A DNA stretch of 64,000 nt from Patagioenas fasciata (Eukaryota; Chordata; Aves; Columbiformes; Columbidae). Both the position numbers and the translations under genes were made by a program. Shown piece by piece: positions 11,305-26,900 of the stretch; positions within the stretch are counted from its first letter, which is position 1; every line of letters begins with the position of its first letter. Where the stretch lies: contig NC_092520.1 of the NCBI RefSeq assembly GCF_037038585.1, positions 191,560,604 through 191,624,603 of the forward strand. Direction: 5' to 3'. The notes beneath the pieces were generated by a model, which saw only the letters and a program-made list of their open reading frames with translations, was not told the DNA's origin and did no database searches.

Positions 11305-14300
11305 ATAGGAACCAATGCTTCCGAAGTACTTCTCAGCAATCCTAGGTTCTTCAGTGTTCACTCCTTTCTTGTATGTGTATATTTTAGTGGAGGGGGAAAT
11401 ATTTTAGCTAAAGAATATTGGCAGCATTTTGGTTGTTGAAAGTGTACATGAAAAGATAAAACACATGGAAGCACTTTACAAGAAACTTGGGTTTGGCTTT
11501 GCTTTGTTTTTTTATTTCATAAAACAATTATTTTATAGCCAAAGCCATTTCAAGGATATTTACATACCTCTGTTGGTGGTCATGGTGTAAATAGCTAAAA
11601 ATATAGTGCACTTTTGTTGAGTACATGCTGGTACTGTCCTGACCTTTCTGACCACTTATGTTCCTTGATTTTTTTTTCTCATTTCTGTTAGTTTGTTGTT
11701 CCCTATGGTGTAAATCGGACCATTCAAAGAGAGTTCTGGGTGTTATGCATGATACATTTTGCTTCATACTGTTCTTCTCAGACCAGGTGGCTGGTAGCTG
11801 TTCATAAGGGCCCTTTAACCTTCAGGCTCTATTGTTAGGATTTTGTTTGCTTTTTTAATAGGGGTAGGCAGGAAAGGGGAGAAAAAAAAGGCCTATTTTC
11901 AGACTCTGTGTTTCATCGATTATGCAAAAGCTGTTTCTGTTTTTGTATCGTAGCAAAGCAGCGAGTCCTGAAGAGAAATTGAAATATCAGTATTAGGTGT
12001 TGAGTCCAAAGGACTCACTGAAAAATAGATTTTTGCCTTCGATATTTGTATTTGCAGTAATACCAGCAATGAGCTGCTATTCCTGCATAAAACGTCCAGT
12101 TTCAGGCAAAGTTATCTCAAGGAAGACCACCAGCTAGAATTACGTGTCTATATTTTGAAGAAATTGCAATGTTCTTTCTGACCTGTCTCAGGGAAACTGT
12201 TGTCATTGTTTATCTGAGGCTTTCCTCTGAATTCCTTACTGTAGTCCGTATGGTTCAAGCTGTGTTACCCACAGCTGATGTCCATAAGCTTTATGGAAAG
12301 CTGCTCTTCTTTTAGTTTTTTTTTTTTTGTTTTTTTTTTCCTTTTTGGTATACCAGGTTGTAGCACTGAGATACTGAAATATGTTGGAAGTGACATAATG
12401 TGTATCAATATAAGCAAGTGTAATGATTGTAAAGGTTTGTATTATAAATAGTTCTTTAATAAACAGTTTTTATTATCCTTGTCAAACTTAATCTTTGTCA
12501 GAAAATATGTATCTCTGAATTTTGTCTTTAAATGTGGACCTCTACGGTAATTTTTCATACTTTCATACTTTGAGCTTCAGAGTTTAAATATTCACACAAT
12601 TTCAGAAATAACATGCTACAATTGAAAATGGAGTAAAAGGGTAAGGAAAACTTTATACTTAATTTATCTAGTGCTACAAGTGATAATATTTCTAAAGGTT
12701 TTAGCAAAATCTGAATGATCTAAATGCAAGAATAAGGGGATTCTCCAAGGATTTATTATTTTTGTTAGTAGTGCCACTGTGTTTCCTAAATCTTGATTTT
12801 GTCCCAGTGCTCGATTTAGGTCACACAGTTTGGTTTTCTTCTTTTCCATAAGATGAAGAGAATTGATTACAGCAAAGAACGAGGAGGCTTAAATGAGAAC
12901 ATGGCTCTCCATAGAAGAAATATTTCCTACCATCACTCTTCCATCCCCTGTTATGCTTGGTGACACATGGAGCAGCCCGGGACAAGTGCAGACTGTGCTG
13001 TGGTGACCACATGAGCACGGCTGGGGCAGATCCAGGGTGAGAGCCTGTGATTATGGTCACCGCACAGGACAGGAATGTCCACAGGGCAGACCAAAAATGA
13101 ACAAAAGTGGGGAAGAGCTTCTTTCAACACCCTGTTTGGTTGAACCTGTAGAAAACACCAGTCCACTTACTGCAAAACTACTTGTGGCAACCGAAAAAAG
13201 GAACTGTCTTTGTGGTTGGAAGTGGGTTTTGAGCTGTGAAGACAAGTTCTCTTTTTTTCAAGTGAAACATATTGTTTTTCTCAACAGACCTCATCAAAGA
13301 GAACTGGGTTTACATCATTACTGAACTGATGGCAAATGATATATTATTTTACTGGCAAGAGGTTAATTCATTTCTGTTCTGTGCACTGAACCTTTTAATG
13401 TTTAGGAATCCCAGCTCGCTCTGGAGGTAACTGAGTCATCTGTTAAGTTACGGCTGATTTCAGATTCAGTCACTGCATTTCCTTTCTCAGAGATGTTATA
13501 TTGTCTGTTTCAGGTGGGTAATAGTCTGGAAGAAAGAGGATCTGGATCCTATGATGGCTTTTTTCCTCTGTATTGAATTTATATCTTGTAGATTTCAGTT
13601 ACAGAAGGACATGAAGTAACCACAGAAGTTGCAAAGTTGACAATTAAGTTTTTAATTAGTCAGTAAAGCCCCTGCTAGCTATGTGTGGATGTGGACATGT
13701 AGTGTCAGTAGGACGAATCCTCTCCTTTTGTGGGCCAGCCACACAGAGTGAGCAGGCTGGAGCCTGAGAACCGATGCTGTGGGACAATAACTTCTTTCAT
13801 TTCTTGCACGAATGCCATCTTGGGTGCCAGCTAGAACTTTTTCTCTCACTGTAGTGCCTGTTATGTTTGTCTTTCTGTTTGCTGTGTCTTTTCTAGACCT
13901 CATTTTCAAACTCAGACTGCTTACTTGAAGGGAAGCTATTTTTGCCCTTCCGTTTTGTTCAGCAGAGGATAACATTGATTTTGCTTTGGATGTGGAGTCA
14001 TACTTTGAATATGCTGGGGTAAGATATGGGCAGTTCTGGGGAGATCAGCCTCTTTTCAAGAGGTCCTGTACAATTCCTTTGTGGCCTGAAATATCAGACT
14101 GTATCTGTCTTCTTTTCAGGACTGTGGAGAAGATGGACCAAATGACATACCAGAATTTGAGGCATCTTCTCTCCTCCTAATACTTATTGATTGATCATTG
14201 CCTGCAGTAACTGTGGAACAGTTCTCTAGCTGTTCTGCACATTTGAAGAAAACATTTTTCTTTCCCAGCACAGCTAACTTTGCATCAAATCTTCTCTTCA

Positions 14301-14561
14301 GAGTTGTATAGTGTGGGGGTTGTTGAAACACTCTTTATTCTCTTTGCTTGGTTTATACTTTAGCAGAGGTATGACTCCTGAGTTTTACACCCAGCAATAA
14401 CCATGAGTGGAGTAAATGAGATTATTTTGATTTATCCACAGGTATTGAAAGGAATGTTTACTCCTTCCTCTAAGTTTCCTGACAGGTTCTAAAATTCAAT
14501 ATAATGAAATCTCCCTTCAGCCATTAATCAGCCACCATAAAGCTCAAGAATTTTACTGGTT

Positions 14562-14605
14562 AAAAAAAAAAAAAAAAAAAGAAGAAGAAGAAGAAAAGAA
14601 GAAAA
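14562..14605. repeat. Poly-A followed by (GAA)n tract
   Basis: Nineteen A residues (14562-14580) run directly into GAAGAAGAAGAAG with slight interruptions. This is a purine-only low-complexity tract. No retroposed sequence is recognisable upstream of the A-run, so I call it a simple repeat and not a poly-A tail. Confidence 0.85.
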
Positions 14606-17600
14606 ACATGTTCTTTCCTTACAGCAATCTGCAAATCTGTTGTTAGAGCATATTTCCTTAACAACAGAAATCTTGCTCTGGCTTCGAAATGTCAGTTCTT
14701 GTTTGCAGCGTGACTGACCTCCCACCCTCAGCAGCGTGGTTCTGACTGGGAAGCCTCGTCCTTACTGCGTGGGGGGAGCACAAGCAACCGCATTTAAAAT
14801 CCACCTTTTTTACTGAAAGCGCTGAGTATAATGTACGTAGTCTCCCTCAAAGAACCAGCTTGAGATCAGTAGTTTACTCCCAATAGGTCAATGAACAGCT
14901 GGCAAATATGTAGCGTGACTCAGCAACAATCACAATTTGGATCCTGATGGACGACCTAATAACTTTAACGTAGTTTTTCTTTTTTCCTTTCTCTCTCTCT
15001 TTTTTTTTTTTTTTTAAATTTTTCTTTTAATTCTGTTTCTGGCACATAACAACCCTAAAGAACTGGCATGAACTGCACCTTGGTTCCTGTTGGGGTTGTG
15101 CTTGGGAGCACGCTAAGAGATCCTCCCTGCAGCCCCATGGTGTGTCAGGGCTGGCCGTGTCCTGCCAGGCTTGTTCCGCTGCCACTTCTCTCTAGGAGGC
15201 CAAAGAGCAAGATCCCATCCAAGGTCAGCCTTCATCTGACAGATGTGGCCAGACCTGGGGCTTCCCTTTTGCATCACAATGTCTCTGGTGCATTAGTACT
15301 TCTTTAATTGTCTTGCTTCTGAGTGGTTTTGCTAGTTCATGCAAATATTTAGGGAAAAAAAAAAAAAAAGAAAAAGAACAGCCTTTACGCATCAGTGTTC
15401 TTGAAGGCGTATGGCTCCACCTCATAAAGCAAGATTGAGAACATACTTATCTTGATCAGCCTGATTTTTGTGTTCAGGGAGTTTACTTACATCAGCTCCA
15501 GGCCAACTAGAGCCACTGGTGCAGTGAACTATGTTGTTTTTATAGGAAAAAGATTATATGTTTAACAAATATAGAAGCTTATATGGGGTAGGAGCTTTAA
15601 CAAATATGAACAAAATGCAACTGAACATGCTGCAAGCTGGCTTGAGAAGGTGGATGAATACCATCCTTTTTTTTTTTATCTTTTCAAAATTATATGTGCA
15701 GTCAATTGACTGTTGCTTATGTGTAGGATGCATCAACAAGAAAATCTGCAGTCTGTCCAGTTGTTTCACCTCAGAGATAATGAAGTCTGGAAGTAAATCT
15801 TCGGGTTTGATTGCATCCTAATAAATAAAGATAATCAGATTTTCTTAAGACCATAGGAATATCTAGAGTTTAGCAAAGACAGCCAAGTTATTTTAATTGG
15901 TGCTTTCCTGGCTACCATATTATTACCTTCAATTAAGGCCTCTCCCCATGGTATGCTAAGATGGCACGTACAAATGCTATCAGTGCATTATGTGGATATC
16001 TACTTCATTCATGCTCATCAGCTCAACCTGAAGGTGTCCTATGAGAATTAATCTAGCTGTTTTGTTATTTTTCTAACTAAAATACTGCTGTTTGTGTAGC
16101 ACAGCAGTGCCTGAAGCTCCATAGAGATTTACTGCCCAGGTGCCTTGTAAACACGTCTGAGAACCCAGCAACAGATCTGGAGGAAGTAAATGTTAAACTT
16201 GGAGAACATCCACAGGAATCTGCCTCCTGAAACTGACCATTGCTGCGTACTGTTTCTATGTGTTACAACCTAAAGTAGAGAAACTTAGTTAAGTTCCTTT
16301 CTGTACTTCTTTGTGACAAAGAAATTGGGGACAATGTATATATATGTATCTATATTTTTTTTAAGATGTCACAGTTCTTCAAGTTTACCATCATTCTTAT
16401 AAAAATATATACTTCTCAGCTTCAGACTTGCTATTTTTCAGCTGATAGGATATTTTTATGGCTTTTAAGAGGGCCAGAAGAGATTTTATTTGAGCTCATA
16501 ACTCTAATTTTGCAGTGCTTGCTGTAACTGTGTAATATGCAATGCTGACCTGCTTTGCCTAGTCAGGTTTCTTGGCCCTGGATTTTCTTGTATCTATTGA
16601 AAAGGTGAAACAAAACATCTTCATTTAAAATACTCTTAAAATAATTACAGTACAGTCAGTAGCTGTTTGAAAACTGGAATTGTACAGCACAGTTAATAAG
16701 GCTTTCTGAGAAAATACTTTGTACTGCTATAGCAGCTCTTTCACAGAGGTCGTGGCGGGAAGCCAGAGGAGGTTGATAGACAGCTAGGCAACCAGAACAG
16801 AACCAGTTTGACAGCATGTACAGCTGATTACTGTGAGAATAATTTTCCATAAGCATAGCCTGTACAGTGTTTCCTTAGGGGGGTTCAATTTTTCATGAAA
16901 CTTCCTAAAAGCTAAGCCATTTTTAGCTGTGGTAGAAAGTCATTTGTTTAAAGCAGATGGAATAAGGGTCGTTATGATTTTTTTACCAATTTAATACTAC
17001 CTACACATTGCAGTAGGCTGAGGTATGATATTTCAGTATATATAGGCAATATAGGATTATTCCCATAATGATACATCATGATGATTGTTTCGTTAGCTGT
17101 TTTGATTTCTACTAGCTACAGTGATCAATTCAGAACAAGAAAACATGAGAAATGTTCTTAGTGGCAGAAGAGATGGCCTTTAGGCATTATGTTTTCCTGC
17201 TTGTGAATGCCAGCTAGATTGTCAACATATAACCATGAGAAATAAATTCACTTTCTTTTTTAGGTTGCACATAGTTATAACCATAGCATAACTCTGGGAA
17301 TATGGGCAGTCTTACAAGTTTTAAGGTGCTCTGTAACCCACAATCCCTAACCAAGTATAACTGAGTCATACTTCCAGTCTCCAAAGCAGGTTTAGGTGTC
17401 TTCAGCTGCTGCACTGTATTTGTACTTATCCTTTCTCTGACTATCTCTGTGCGCAAGGTCAAGGCTGAAAGAGAATATTAGACGGGACTGTGTCATATGG
17501 GGGCTTCCTTCACACTGAAATAACCTGGTGTTAACTGGAATAAATGCATGAACTCTAAATGTTCAAAACAGAAGACAAAAATTACATTTACACTGAAAAA

Positions 17601-20600
17601 AGTTTTTTATGAAATAATCAGCCACTCAATTTTTAATATCATTCTTGAATATACAGAATGTTTACTAAAGTCTCTGTAATTGTGTGGCTTATTTCAAATA
17701 TGATGCAATCCATAACCTGCAGCCTGCTTAATTTTGCAATATGAGCTGTACTTACCCATTATTTATTGTCTTTGAATAAAAGAAGGGTTGGAATATTAGA
17801 TAGAAAGAGCACAGTGGCTTTGAGGATGAGTCATAGGAATGAGACGAAGTTTAGTAGTAAAAAATGCTGTGCTTAAGTGTCTGGGTTGAGAATGATATAG
17901 GGGGAGGCCTGAGAAATGCTAGGAGCTGCCCTGGTAGTGTGGCCATAGAAAGAGAAATGCAGGTCCTGGGGGCTAAACCCAGGGGTTGTTAGTGCTGTTG
18001 TGCAAGGCCCTCATGCACCTGATCAGAAATAACGTGTGTGATTCTCTATGCCCGTTTTCAACACGTTGAATTGTTGGGACAGGTTCGGAGGAAAGATAGT
18101 ATGTCTGGGAGAAAAGCAAAGAGGAGACAAGGTACCATGGCAAAACAAAATGATGGAAGACTGGAGAAAAGTCATGAAAGTTTAAATATAGTGTACTTCT
18201 TGATCATTGAATAGATACCATTTCTGCTGGAGATAATTTCTGTGCATACATGTAATTTCTAAGCTATCCACATTGACTGCATCCTTGTTTATCAGGTGAC
18301 TAGGGAGTTTATGAGGGACACATCAGAGAAGAAGTATCTATTTTTAAAGGAAAGGGCAACATTGGTTCAGAAATTAATAATGGATACATTTAGGCAGACA
18401 TTTACAGATTCCAAATTGTGAGGATAGTCTGCAACATGTCTCCAGCATCATTAAGCAGGGGCAAAAAAATGAACTGCTTTTAAGACAGAGCTCAAGACAT
18501 TTGTCAAAGTGATGCTCTAAAGTGTTGCTTTTAACACGAAAGAACAGGACTCAATAATTCAGAAAATCCCTTCAGTTTTTCTGTACATATTTGTCTTTTA
18601 GGTATCTTACCATCTAAAAAGTAATAATAAAACCAGTCACTGCTATGGAAGGAATTCAGAATCCTTCTGTCTTAAGTTGTGTAAAAATAATAAAAGATGT
18701 TGGGTCCGTTGGAGAAGAGTCACTTCTAAACAAATCTGTCAAATCTTGATTAACTCTCTGTTTAGTCTGCAGCAAAGAAATTGCTCTGAATAGAAAATAC
18801 ATTGTAAAATATGTCTAGCAGGTCTTGTCAAAAAACCTTTTCATTCTATTTAGCACCTTCCAATAATAGACAATCTCTACTGCATTTAATAAAAAGTAAT
18901 AAAACTGCTGAAGCCAGAAGGGATTACTGGTTAGTTTAAAAGAAAGTTTATAACCTCTCTTTACAGCATACTGCTCACTCTCTGTACCAGTGGTTAAATA
19001 AAGTCTCTCTAGGAGGAAGTTTCCATTCTGAGTCATAAGCATTGGATTGACAACCTTTACAGAAATTTAAATGCAATCCTATTGAACAGCACATTTCTAT
19101 AAATGCTGAAGGATAGATTTCTTTCACTGGGTGCGGGGGCACTAAGCTGCGGTATCTCAGAGAACAATTTGCAGAGAATTTGTGTAGCTATGAAAAGAAA
19201 TAAGGCTGTGAACTGCTGGGCTAGAACACCTCTAGTATCCCATCTGGGGGATGTGATATCTAATGGAACAGGACCCACCAGCTTGCAGCAATTATCTGGA
19301 TAGTGTTTGCCCACAGGAATAAAGCAACAGCCACATAAATTAAAAATTGTTGAGTTTTCTTTCAATATCGCATTAGAGCTGGATACTATTCTTGCAAGCA
19401 TAATTTGAAACAAGTATGTCAATAAAATGCAAATAACTATCATAATACTTCCTGGTGTGTATTTTAAATGTATAAAATTTAGAAAAATATTGTCCTCTAA
19501 ACTTACTTTGTGTATTCATCAACATTTGCTCTATCTCCCGTAACTATCGATTCGGCTTCATTTTGAGGTCACTCTCATGCAACTGTGGAATTTGGCCACA
19601 GGTTTTACCCTTATAACCTCTGGCTAACCTATAAGAAAAAAACCTAAATGTGCTAAAAATGATTAAAAAAGGGAATGCCACTCTTGTCACAGAAAAAAAA
19701 AATGCATAGGGAAAAATAATTTTTCCAATATTAAAATTAATCATTTGGCAAATGTAAAGGCCAGTCAACCCACTCAGGATGCTGAGCACACACACCGAGG
19801 AGACAACTAGAGAGATCACAGATGATGTTGTAGTGATGAAAAGGAAGAATGCTGAAAAAAGGAGATGAGAAGATGTTGCACAGCTTTCTGGAACAGCAGA
19901 GAAGAGAACACCAGCAGGCTGGGAGCACATGAGGTTCCTGCTCTGACTGAATCCCAGCACATGATCATACTTTTGTGAAGCTGCTCCTACTCACTGGGCT
20001 GGGCTCACAGTGAAGTCTTTGGACACTCACACTCCTCCTCGGTGCTGGGCAGTTCTCAGTGCAGTTCTCAAAACCTACACAGATACATGAGCATAAAACC
20101 CACCACTCCCAAGATGATCCCTTCTGCTGGTCATGCACATGATGCTGTGCAAGTAATTTCTTGTTTTCACATGCTGTCACAGCCTCTAGATCGCTGAAGA
20201 TGCAGCACTGGTGTCAGCTTCCTGGGGAAGGGCATCTCAAGGGGATTGCAAGTGATACGTGTGGACACAAACCCTGCGCAGCTCGGCACTGTGCTTATCA
20301 GAAGAGTGGAAAACCAAAAGAGGAACGCAGTGAGGTCCTGCCACTGTCAGAGTGTACAGATATCAACACTTTCTGTCTTGTAGCAATAACTTTGTTCACC
20401 ATCTTGAACTCTCTGTGTTATTCCTTCTTTGTTAACTTAAAGCAAAGAGTTGCTGACTGTTAGTGGTCGACTGGTCTAGCATTCCCTTCTCCCTCCAAAG
20501 CACAGTTACTAATAAAAGTGCAAAGTTTGTGTTTTGCTGTACATGTTTTCCTCTTGATGAAACTGAATAGCTAAAGTTAGGCCTAAAGTTTTAACAAGTG

Positions 20601-20920
20601 AACCAAAAAAACCCAGTAAACAACCTATACAAGTAAACTGTATTTCAACACACTCTTCTGAGCCAGCAACTGGAGATTTTTGGAAACAAAATCAGCAATT
20701 AACCAATGCAGTCCATGAAGTTAATCAGCCATAATATACCCTCTAAAGACTTGCAAGGCTTTCGTAGCACCCTTTCCTTATGCAAAACGGACACTTCATA
20801 AGTCTGTAACACATTGGTACTTCACATCTCATAATAGCCCACAATCTGGAAAGTGACATGCTTGTATACAGTTGATTTTGTTAAAATTGACATGTATTGC
20901 ATAGATGGCGGCATTTGTGC

Positions 20921-20972
20921 ATGTATAGATATGTATGTTTATACATATATATGTACGTATTAGTACATATAT
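20921..20972. repeat. AT-rich (TATATG)-like low-complexity tract
   Basis: Imperfect alternation of ATGTAT/ATACAT units, partly self-complementary. It is a simple repeat without coding character. Confidence 0.6.
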
Positions 20973-23900
20973 CATCACTTATTTTTCTTGTCCTGTACTG
21001 CTATTCCAATAGGAAATGCATCCTGGCCACTTGAGTAAAAGAAAACACTCACCAGAGGAGGACCATCTAGAAGAGTATCATTTGTCTTTGGCCTTTCAAA
21101 TGCATATTATACTAGAACTTTTGTACCAGCTAAGGCTATAACTGAGCTTTTGATGTGTCTGCACTGTCTGGATGAGATTTTATAGCCCAGGGCCCTGAGG
21201 ACAGGCAGGACTTCCAAGAAGGTAGAGCTTTCTCTTAGAAAGCTTTGAATAGCTCTTCTTCCTCACATGGATTTTTGAAGTCGCTGCTGGTCATCCAGGA
21301 TAGTTTGAATCCAAAATGATGTGAAAAACCTCCTTCTCTCAAAGTGCTGATGTGTTTGTGGGTTTTGTAAGCAGCTGGCATGTAAATATAAATGTCCTCC
21401 TATGGTAAACGTTTTCGATGAATCAAAGAGATCTGTAGTGGGGGCAAGTTGAGCTCAGTAGATGTATGAGACCTTAAATGCACTGCAAACCTGCCTGGTT
21501 CTTCAGTATGTAGTCTTATCTGTAGTGAGGTAAATGAGAATTTTTTACTAATGAAAGGTATGGAAACAATCCTTGATTCCCGAACAGCCATAGCTCAGTG
21601 CTAAACTCTTGTTGAGCCACTTTTCAGCCACTGCCTGCTTTAAGATTTAAAAGCCTACACTGGACTATCAAAGCCGTTTTTGATATATTGCTGAAAAAAA
21701 TGCTGCCCCTCTTCAGCTTAATGGCAGACAGTTAGAGAGACCTGATAAATATTAAGATTTTTTAAAATACATGGTTACCAAATGAAGAAATTCCAAATTC
21801 TCCTGCTTTGGTTGTGTCTTCTATTAGTATCTGCACGTTAAGTAAATCTTTTTTGATTGCTAAATCTTGATGATGATAAATCTGCGTAAATCTTTTGATG
21901 TCTTCCATTTCATAATGATAAATTTCTCTCTAGTATTTCTAATGCTGCCTCATTTTGCCCTGTCACAAATGCTGAAAAAGCAAAACTATACTAAGGTGTT
22001 GCCAATTCTAATACAGGCAGATCATGAAAGTGCAGATATCATGACAATTAACATGGCAATCAGCATGACAAATGATGGTGACCAAGCTTTCTGCAATTAT
22101 AAAACTGGCTTTGGGTTCTCTCATTCTCACTCCAACTTTTTTTCAAACTGATGAGGATAAGTTTGAATTTTAAATGACTTCACACTGAAATTACGCACTT
22201 GTCTTTATTCTGCAATCATGTGCTGCAAATTGCAGAAGAGGTTTGGGGAAAGGTTCAAGTGGCATCATGCTTGCTGCTGGGCCTGGGGTGCTGTGGGAAC
22301 AGCTTCTACTCTCACTGACATTTTCAACCCAAGAAACACAGCAGGAGATGAAAAGGTGGGTGGAGTGACTGGCATTTAAATGAGCTAGACTGCTTCTAGC
22401 ATCAAAAGCGAATCAGCCCAAGAATTGGCCAAAGGGTCAACCAGATTCTTGCCTTGCCTAGGGCAGTATTTCTGTAATGATTTTGGTCTTTGCAAATGCT
22501 TACTGCAAATGTGGAGCCAGGGAGCTCAGGCAAACTCCTAAATTTGCCAGGAGCTTTGTGTTGAGCTAGGGATTGTCCTCTTTCTTTAAACAGTGGACAT
22601 TTAACTTCTAGACAGCTTATCTTACCCAAATTATGTCTATACTGCGTTTCTGTAACTTTCCATTTTTCTAATAAATGTTCTCAGTTTATTGTGCAAGGTT
22701 CTGATGTCTTTCTTCATCGGGTGAATAGTTGGGTTGGTTTGCTATATGCCGTTTTAATCTGTCTTGCTTAATTTCTACAATTTAACAGGTAACTAATTAC
22801 AGCCCTGCTAAATAAGATTTTGGGGAAGCATTTTCTTATGATTTGCCTTTACAACTTCATATATATGTATATATATGTAGAGAGAGAGGTATATGTCTTT
22901 ATATTCTTTTGCTTCTTCAGGATTAAATGCTGCCATTATTTTACAACATGCATCCATGTAGTGTCCTGGAATAGCCCTTCTCAAGAGAAGATAACATCAT
23001 GGGAAGGAGTTCCGTGATTCTGTGATCTCAGAGAAGATATATCCCACCTGGAATCCCTGTAGGTATTTCCTGAGTCAGCAGTTCCAAAATGGAGACCTTA
23101 ATCTCCTTGAGGATAAGGTGTGGCCTAAAACCTAAATGAACAATTCCCCTAGCAGCTTAACCTTCAAGAACTGGAAACTGTGACAGCCAAGTCCAGAAAC
23201 GCGTGAGTGCCAGGTGTGTCCAGCCATGGGGCTGAAGGTGGAAGCACTTAGGCGTTTTCTGTTTTCCCACATGAGCTTTGGGCAGCAGAAGGCTCTTGAA
23301 CCACTGTGCTGTATCACATCAGGAGGATGAGCAAGACCTGCCCCACCTCTTCATCTCACCAGAAAGGATCTCCACAGCTTGCAGGTCTAGGGGAACTGTT
23401 GCACAGCAAAACTGACCAGCCCTCCCATTTTTCCCCCATGCTTCTGGGAGTGTCTGGTCCTGCGATGTGGTCAAGGGAAGGAGCTGTACCCAGATGCTGT
23501 GAAGTTCAGCCTTCTGTTCAGCAACAGGGACAGAGCCTCTGCGCTTTGCTCACAAGGGGTAATGCTATTGCAGAACCATATTCGTTGCACAAATATCTGA
23601 TTTTGGAAGGAGGGTACTCTTGTGCTGGGTTTTGCTTTACAGGCCAGCTCATATTCTGGCACTTTGATTTTGGCAAATAGCTGCAATTAACAAGAAATAT
23701 TTTAGGGTTAACTTGTATTTCGGTGATTAAAAACAGCAGTTACTGTTACTTCACACATTAACTTTTGTGAATGTATCTACATTTACCAAAGGCAAAAAGA
23801 ACCGAAAACACCTCTAAATGTAAAGCTACCAGTGCTATAATGTATAGTTCCTCTTGTAGGTTCACCACAAAGCATCATACCAACCTCTTCACACAGCATG

Positions 23901-26900
23901 TGCAGTCCTGTATTAAGCTATTTTAGTGGCCCTTAATTCAGTTTTGAGCTTTAGAGCTTGTTCTTGAAATCTATATTTAAGATAGTCCATATTAAGTCAT
24001 TTGAAGTGCTGAATTAAATATCATCCACAGGGCTCAGAAAATCTCAATAATGTCATTTATGTGAGGCACAAAGGGTGGGATTCATTTGACTGCATGCAGA
24101 TCACTCCAGTAGCTTCTACGTCTGTGCTAATCACATCATTTTCCCTTTATAACCAAAGAAGAGAAATAGGCACTTTAAGGGTATGAGTCAGCTGATCTAT
24201 TTCAGGTATTTGTATACCATGAGACGAACTGCACCTTAAAAGCAACTGTTACTCCCTAGTGACTTCAAAGGTAGCTTTGGTGACAAGTGCAGGTATAGAC
24301 ATTTGTATTGGTGATATCTAAAGAGAGCTGAAACCCACTGGGATAACTGATGGTAATTATGGGCATGCCTTTGAATGAACGAGCTCAAGCACACTACACA
24401 TTTTACTCTTATCCCTACAGCTGTTTGCATATTAAACAAGCGAGTTATACTCTGTCATCAGCAATATTCTTGAACTTCTTTTTCTGTCCCCACAGGAGGT
24501 TGCTGACAAGCCAGACTAGTCCTTTAAAAGTAGAAGAAACTGAGATAAAAAAAAAAAAAAGTCTGACAAAAATGAGTCTACATCTTGATAGTCCTCAGAG
24601 TTAAGGCATGGGTCTCAGTTTTTAAGCAAGCTGAAATCCTCTATATGTGAATTTGAACAATTTTGGCTCACTCTGGGAGTAAGACTTTGCCACTGCAAAT
24701 GTAGCTATTGATAAACATATTTTAGCTTGCCATTTGTTTGTTTGTTTTTGTTTTCCAGGGCTGACCTCAAAAGGGTTTTCCAAAAATCATTCATAGACAT
24801 TAGCCAGTGTTTCAGAAATCTGTGTTTCACGGGAAGTTATCAAAATATTGTGCACTTTTTGCATAATAGAGCACAGCTCTCCTCTAAAGTCTTCTGAAAC
24901 AATGATTATGCTTTAGACTCGAAAGATTACTCTGTAGAATTATGAGAACAAAAAAGAAAGCAAGAGGAAAATGAAAGAAAAGTAAAAAACAACTAAATTT
25001 ACTAAAGAAAAAACTTTCATTTTCACCCACAAGATGGTGCCACTTCCTCAAGGTAAAATACAATTTTCCTTTGAAAAAGGTATAAAAATGACACTTAACA
25101 AATTAATCCCCATGAAAAGGGTGATGGAGCGCAGAAGTCTTCCTAGTGCCTTTAAAATAGTGTTTAAATGGGATTTAAATTACATATGGTCCTTATGGTG
25201 GCCCTCTAGCACAAGAATAAGATACATCCTTCAGGAATTCAGGGACATATTTGCTAATCTGTGTGACAGAAATAGCCTTTTCGTGCATATTGTCATTGAT
25301 AGTTCTTCAGGGTCACAGCACTCAATCTGAGTGGTTTCTGTTTATTTCTGTGCACCATAAAAGCAATTGTTTAGCAAATTTCAAAGTGTTATATCTAAGG
25401 GAATGTACTGAAGATGGGCGATCTGCACAGACATAGCTGCAATTTAAAAGGAGTGGGTTTGCCACTGTGTGGCTGAGACCACATCTTGAGTGAGTTTGTT
25501 GCTGGGAATGATTAATTGGGTGGAAATCTACCAGCTCCCAGCTTTTCTTTAGGTTGCTGTTGGGTTTACAACATTGGTAGCTAGAAAAACAAGACAAAAC
25601 ACTTTAAAATTTTAAATTAAATGCAGAGAGAGAGTGAAAAAGCAGAACATCCACAGTATCATTTTTATAGTCCCTTCAGAATAAGACCTCTTGGGATTGT
25701 GACTGCTGTTTATTATTATTTTTACCTCATTACAGGTGAAAGCCTGAAAAAATAAGAAACAAATTTATGGTTTTGTATAAAGCTTCACCTGTAAAATCAT
25801 CTTGAAGTCAGATAATGAAAGAGTAGGACACAGCAAAAAGAGGCAGCCCCTTGGCAGCTGTCTGTCACCACCCTTGGTTCACCCTTGCCCATTCCCTTCT
25901 GGTCCCTTTGGTTACTCTGGACTTTGCACCGACCTTCTCCCATCCATACAACAGCATCTCTTACCTGCTACCCTGGTTGATGCCCCTCTCTGCTTTCCCT
26001 CACACTTATTTAGTAGCTGCTTCCTCTGTGGTGCATCTAAAAACTGCAAGGGAGCAAAACAGTGAGGAGGGTCTCCTTGCTTTTATGTAGGGTTCAAGTA
26101 TCCCAAAAATAGTGGCTAATGACACAAAAACATTGGGCAAACTCGACCATATGCATCATTGTCAGTCCAATGCATGATAAGAAAACGTTTTCATTTATTA
26201 AGAATAGAGGTGTAATTTTGTGTTTTATCATGGAAATACTAGTCTGTAGTTAAGGTGGAAAAAATCAATCTTTTATTCAAATGAATTGTATGTGTGATTC
26301 CTACTGCAAGTCAAATCACATAGGCTTCTACATCTTTCAAGCAGTCTTGTGAGTGTTATTTGAGAGTATAATCCAAAACTATTTCCATTCACATGGTTAG
26401 TAACAGCAGTGTGAATGACTGAAATTGTTTTTATTACCCAATGAACTCTTCTGAAGTGTAGAAACCCTAATACAAGTAGCTGGATGACAAAGCATGAATT
26501 AATCTCTAATACGTGAAGCAAGTAATTGTCTCAAGGTCATTCCCCACTTGCACCCTGGTTTCTGCCTGGCCCAGGTGATACGGTGTCCTCCATACGGCAA
26601 CCCCTAATTTTGGAGGAAACAGGTTATTCACCACCTGAGGCACGTTACCATCTGAATGGATGTCAAAAGACATCCCTTCAGATTGCCTAAGGATGGGATT
26701 TTGCATGACTCAGGGTAGTATGATGGCTCCGTACCTTGTTTGTTTAGGCAAGCTGCAAGCCTAAGGATGTGTCCCAGCCTAAGTCACGTAGGGTGTTTCT
26801 CTGATACCTAAGTAATCTGGTTCCTGATGGGAGTTCCCCATATGCATATGCAGCCTGTACTTGAAAAACAAAAACTAGTTTGAAGATGAGACACAAAATC

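Noticed and set aside
19544-19960. 138-codon minus-strand frame with hydrophobic, membrane-like segments, plus a neighbouring minus-strand frame at 19057-19443
   Set aside because: Hydrophobic text arises easily from T-rich sequence. I recognise no family, see no paired splice sites in consistent phase, and no gene is known at this place in the syntenic block. Homology search and RNA-seq would decide.
23009-23025. CR1-tail-like string TTCCGTGATTCTGTGAT
   Set aside because: Only about 17 bp resemble the CR1 3' end and the upstream sequence does not match CR1, so it may be coincidence.
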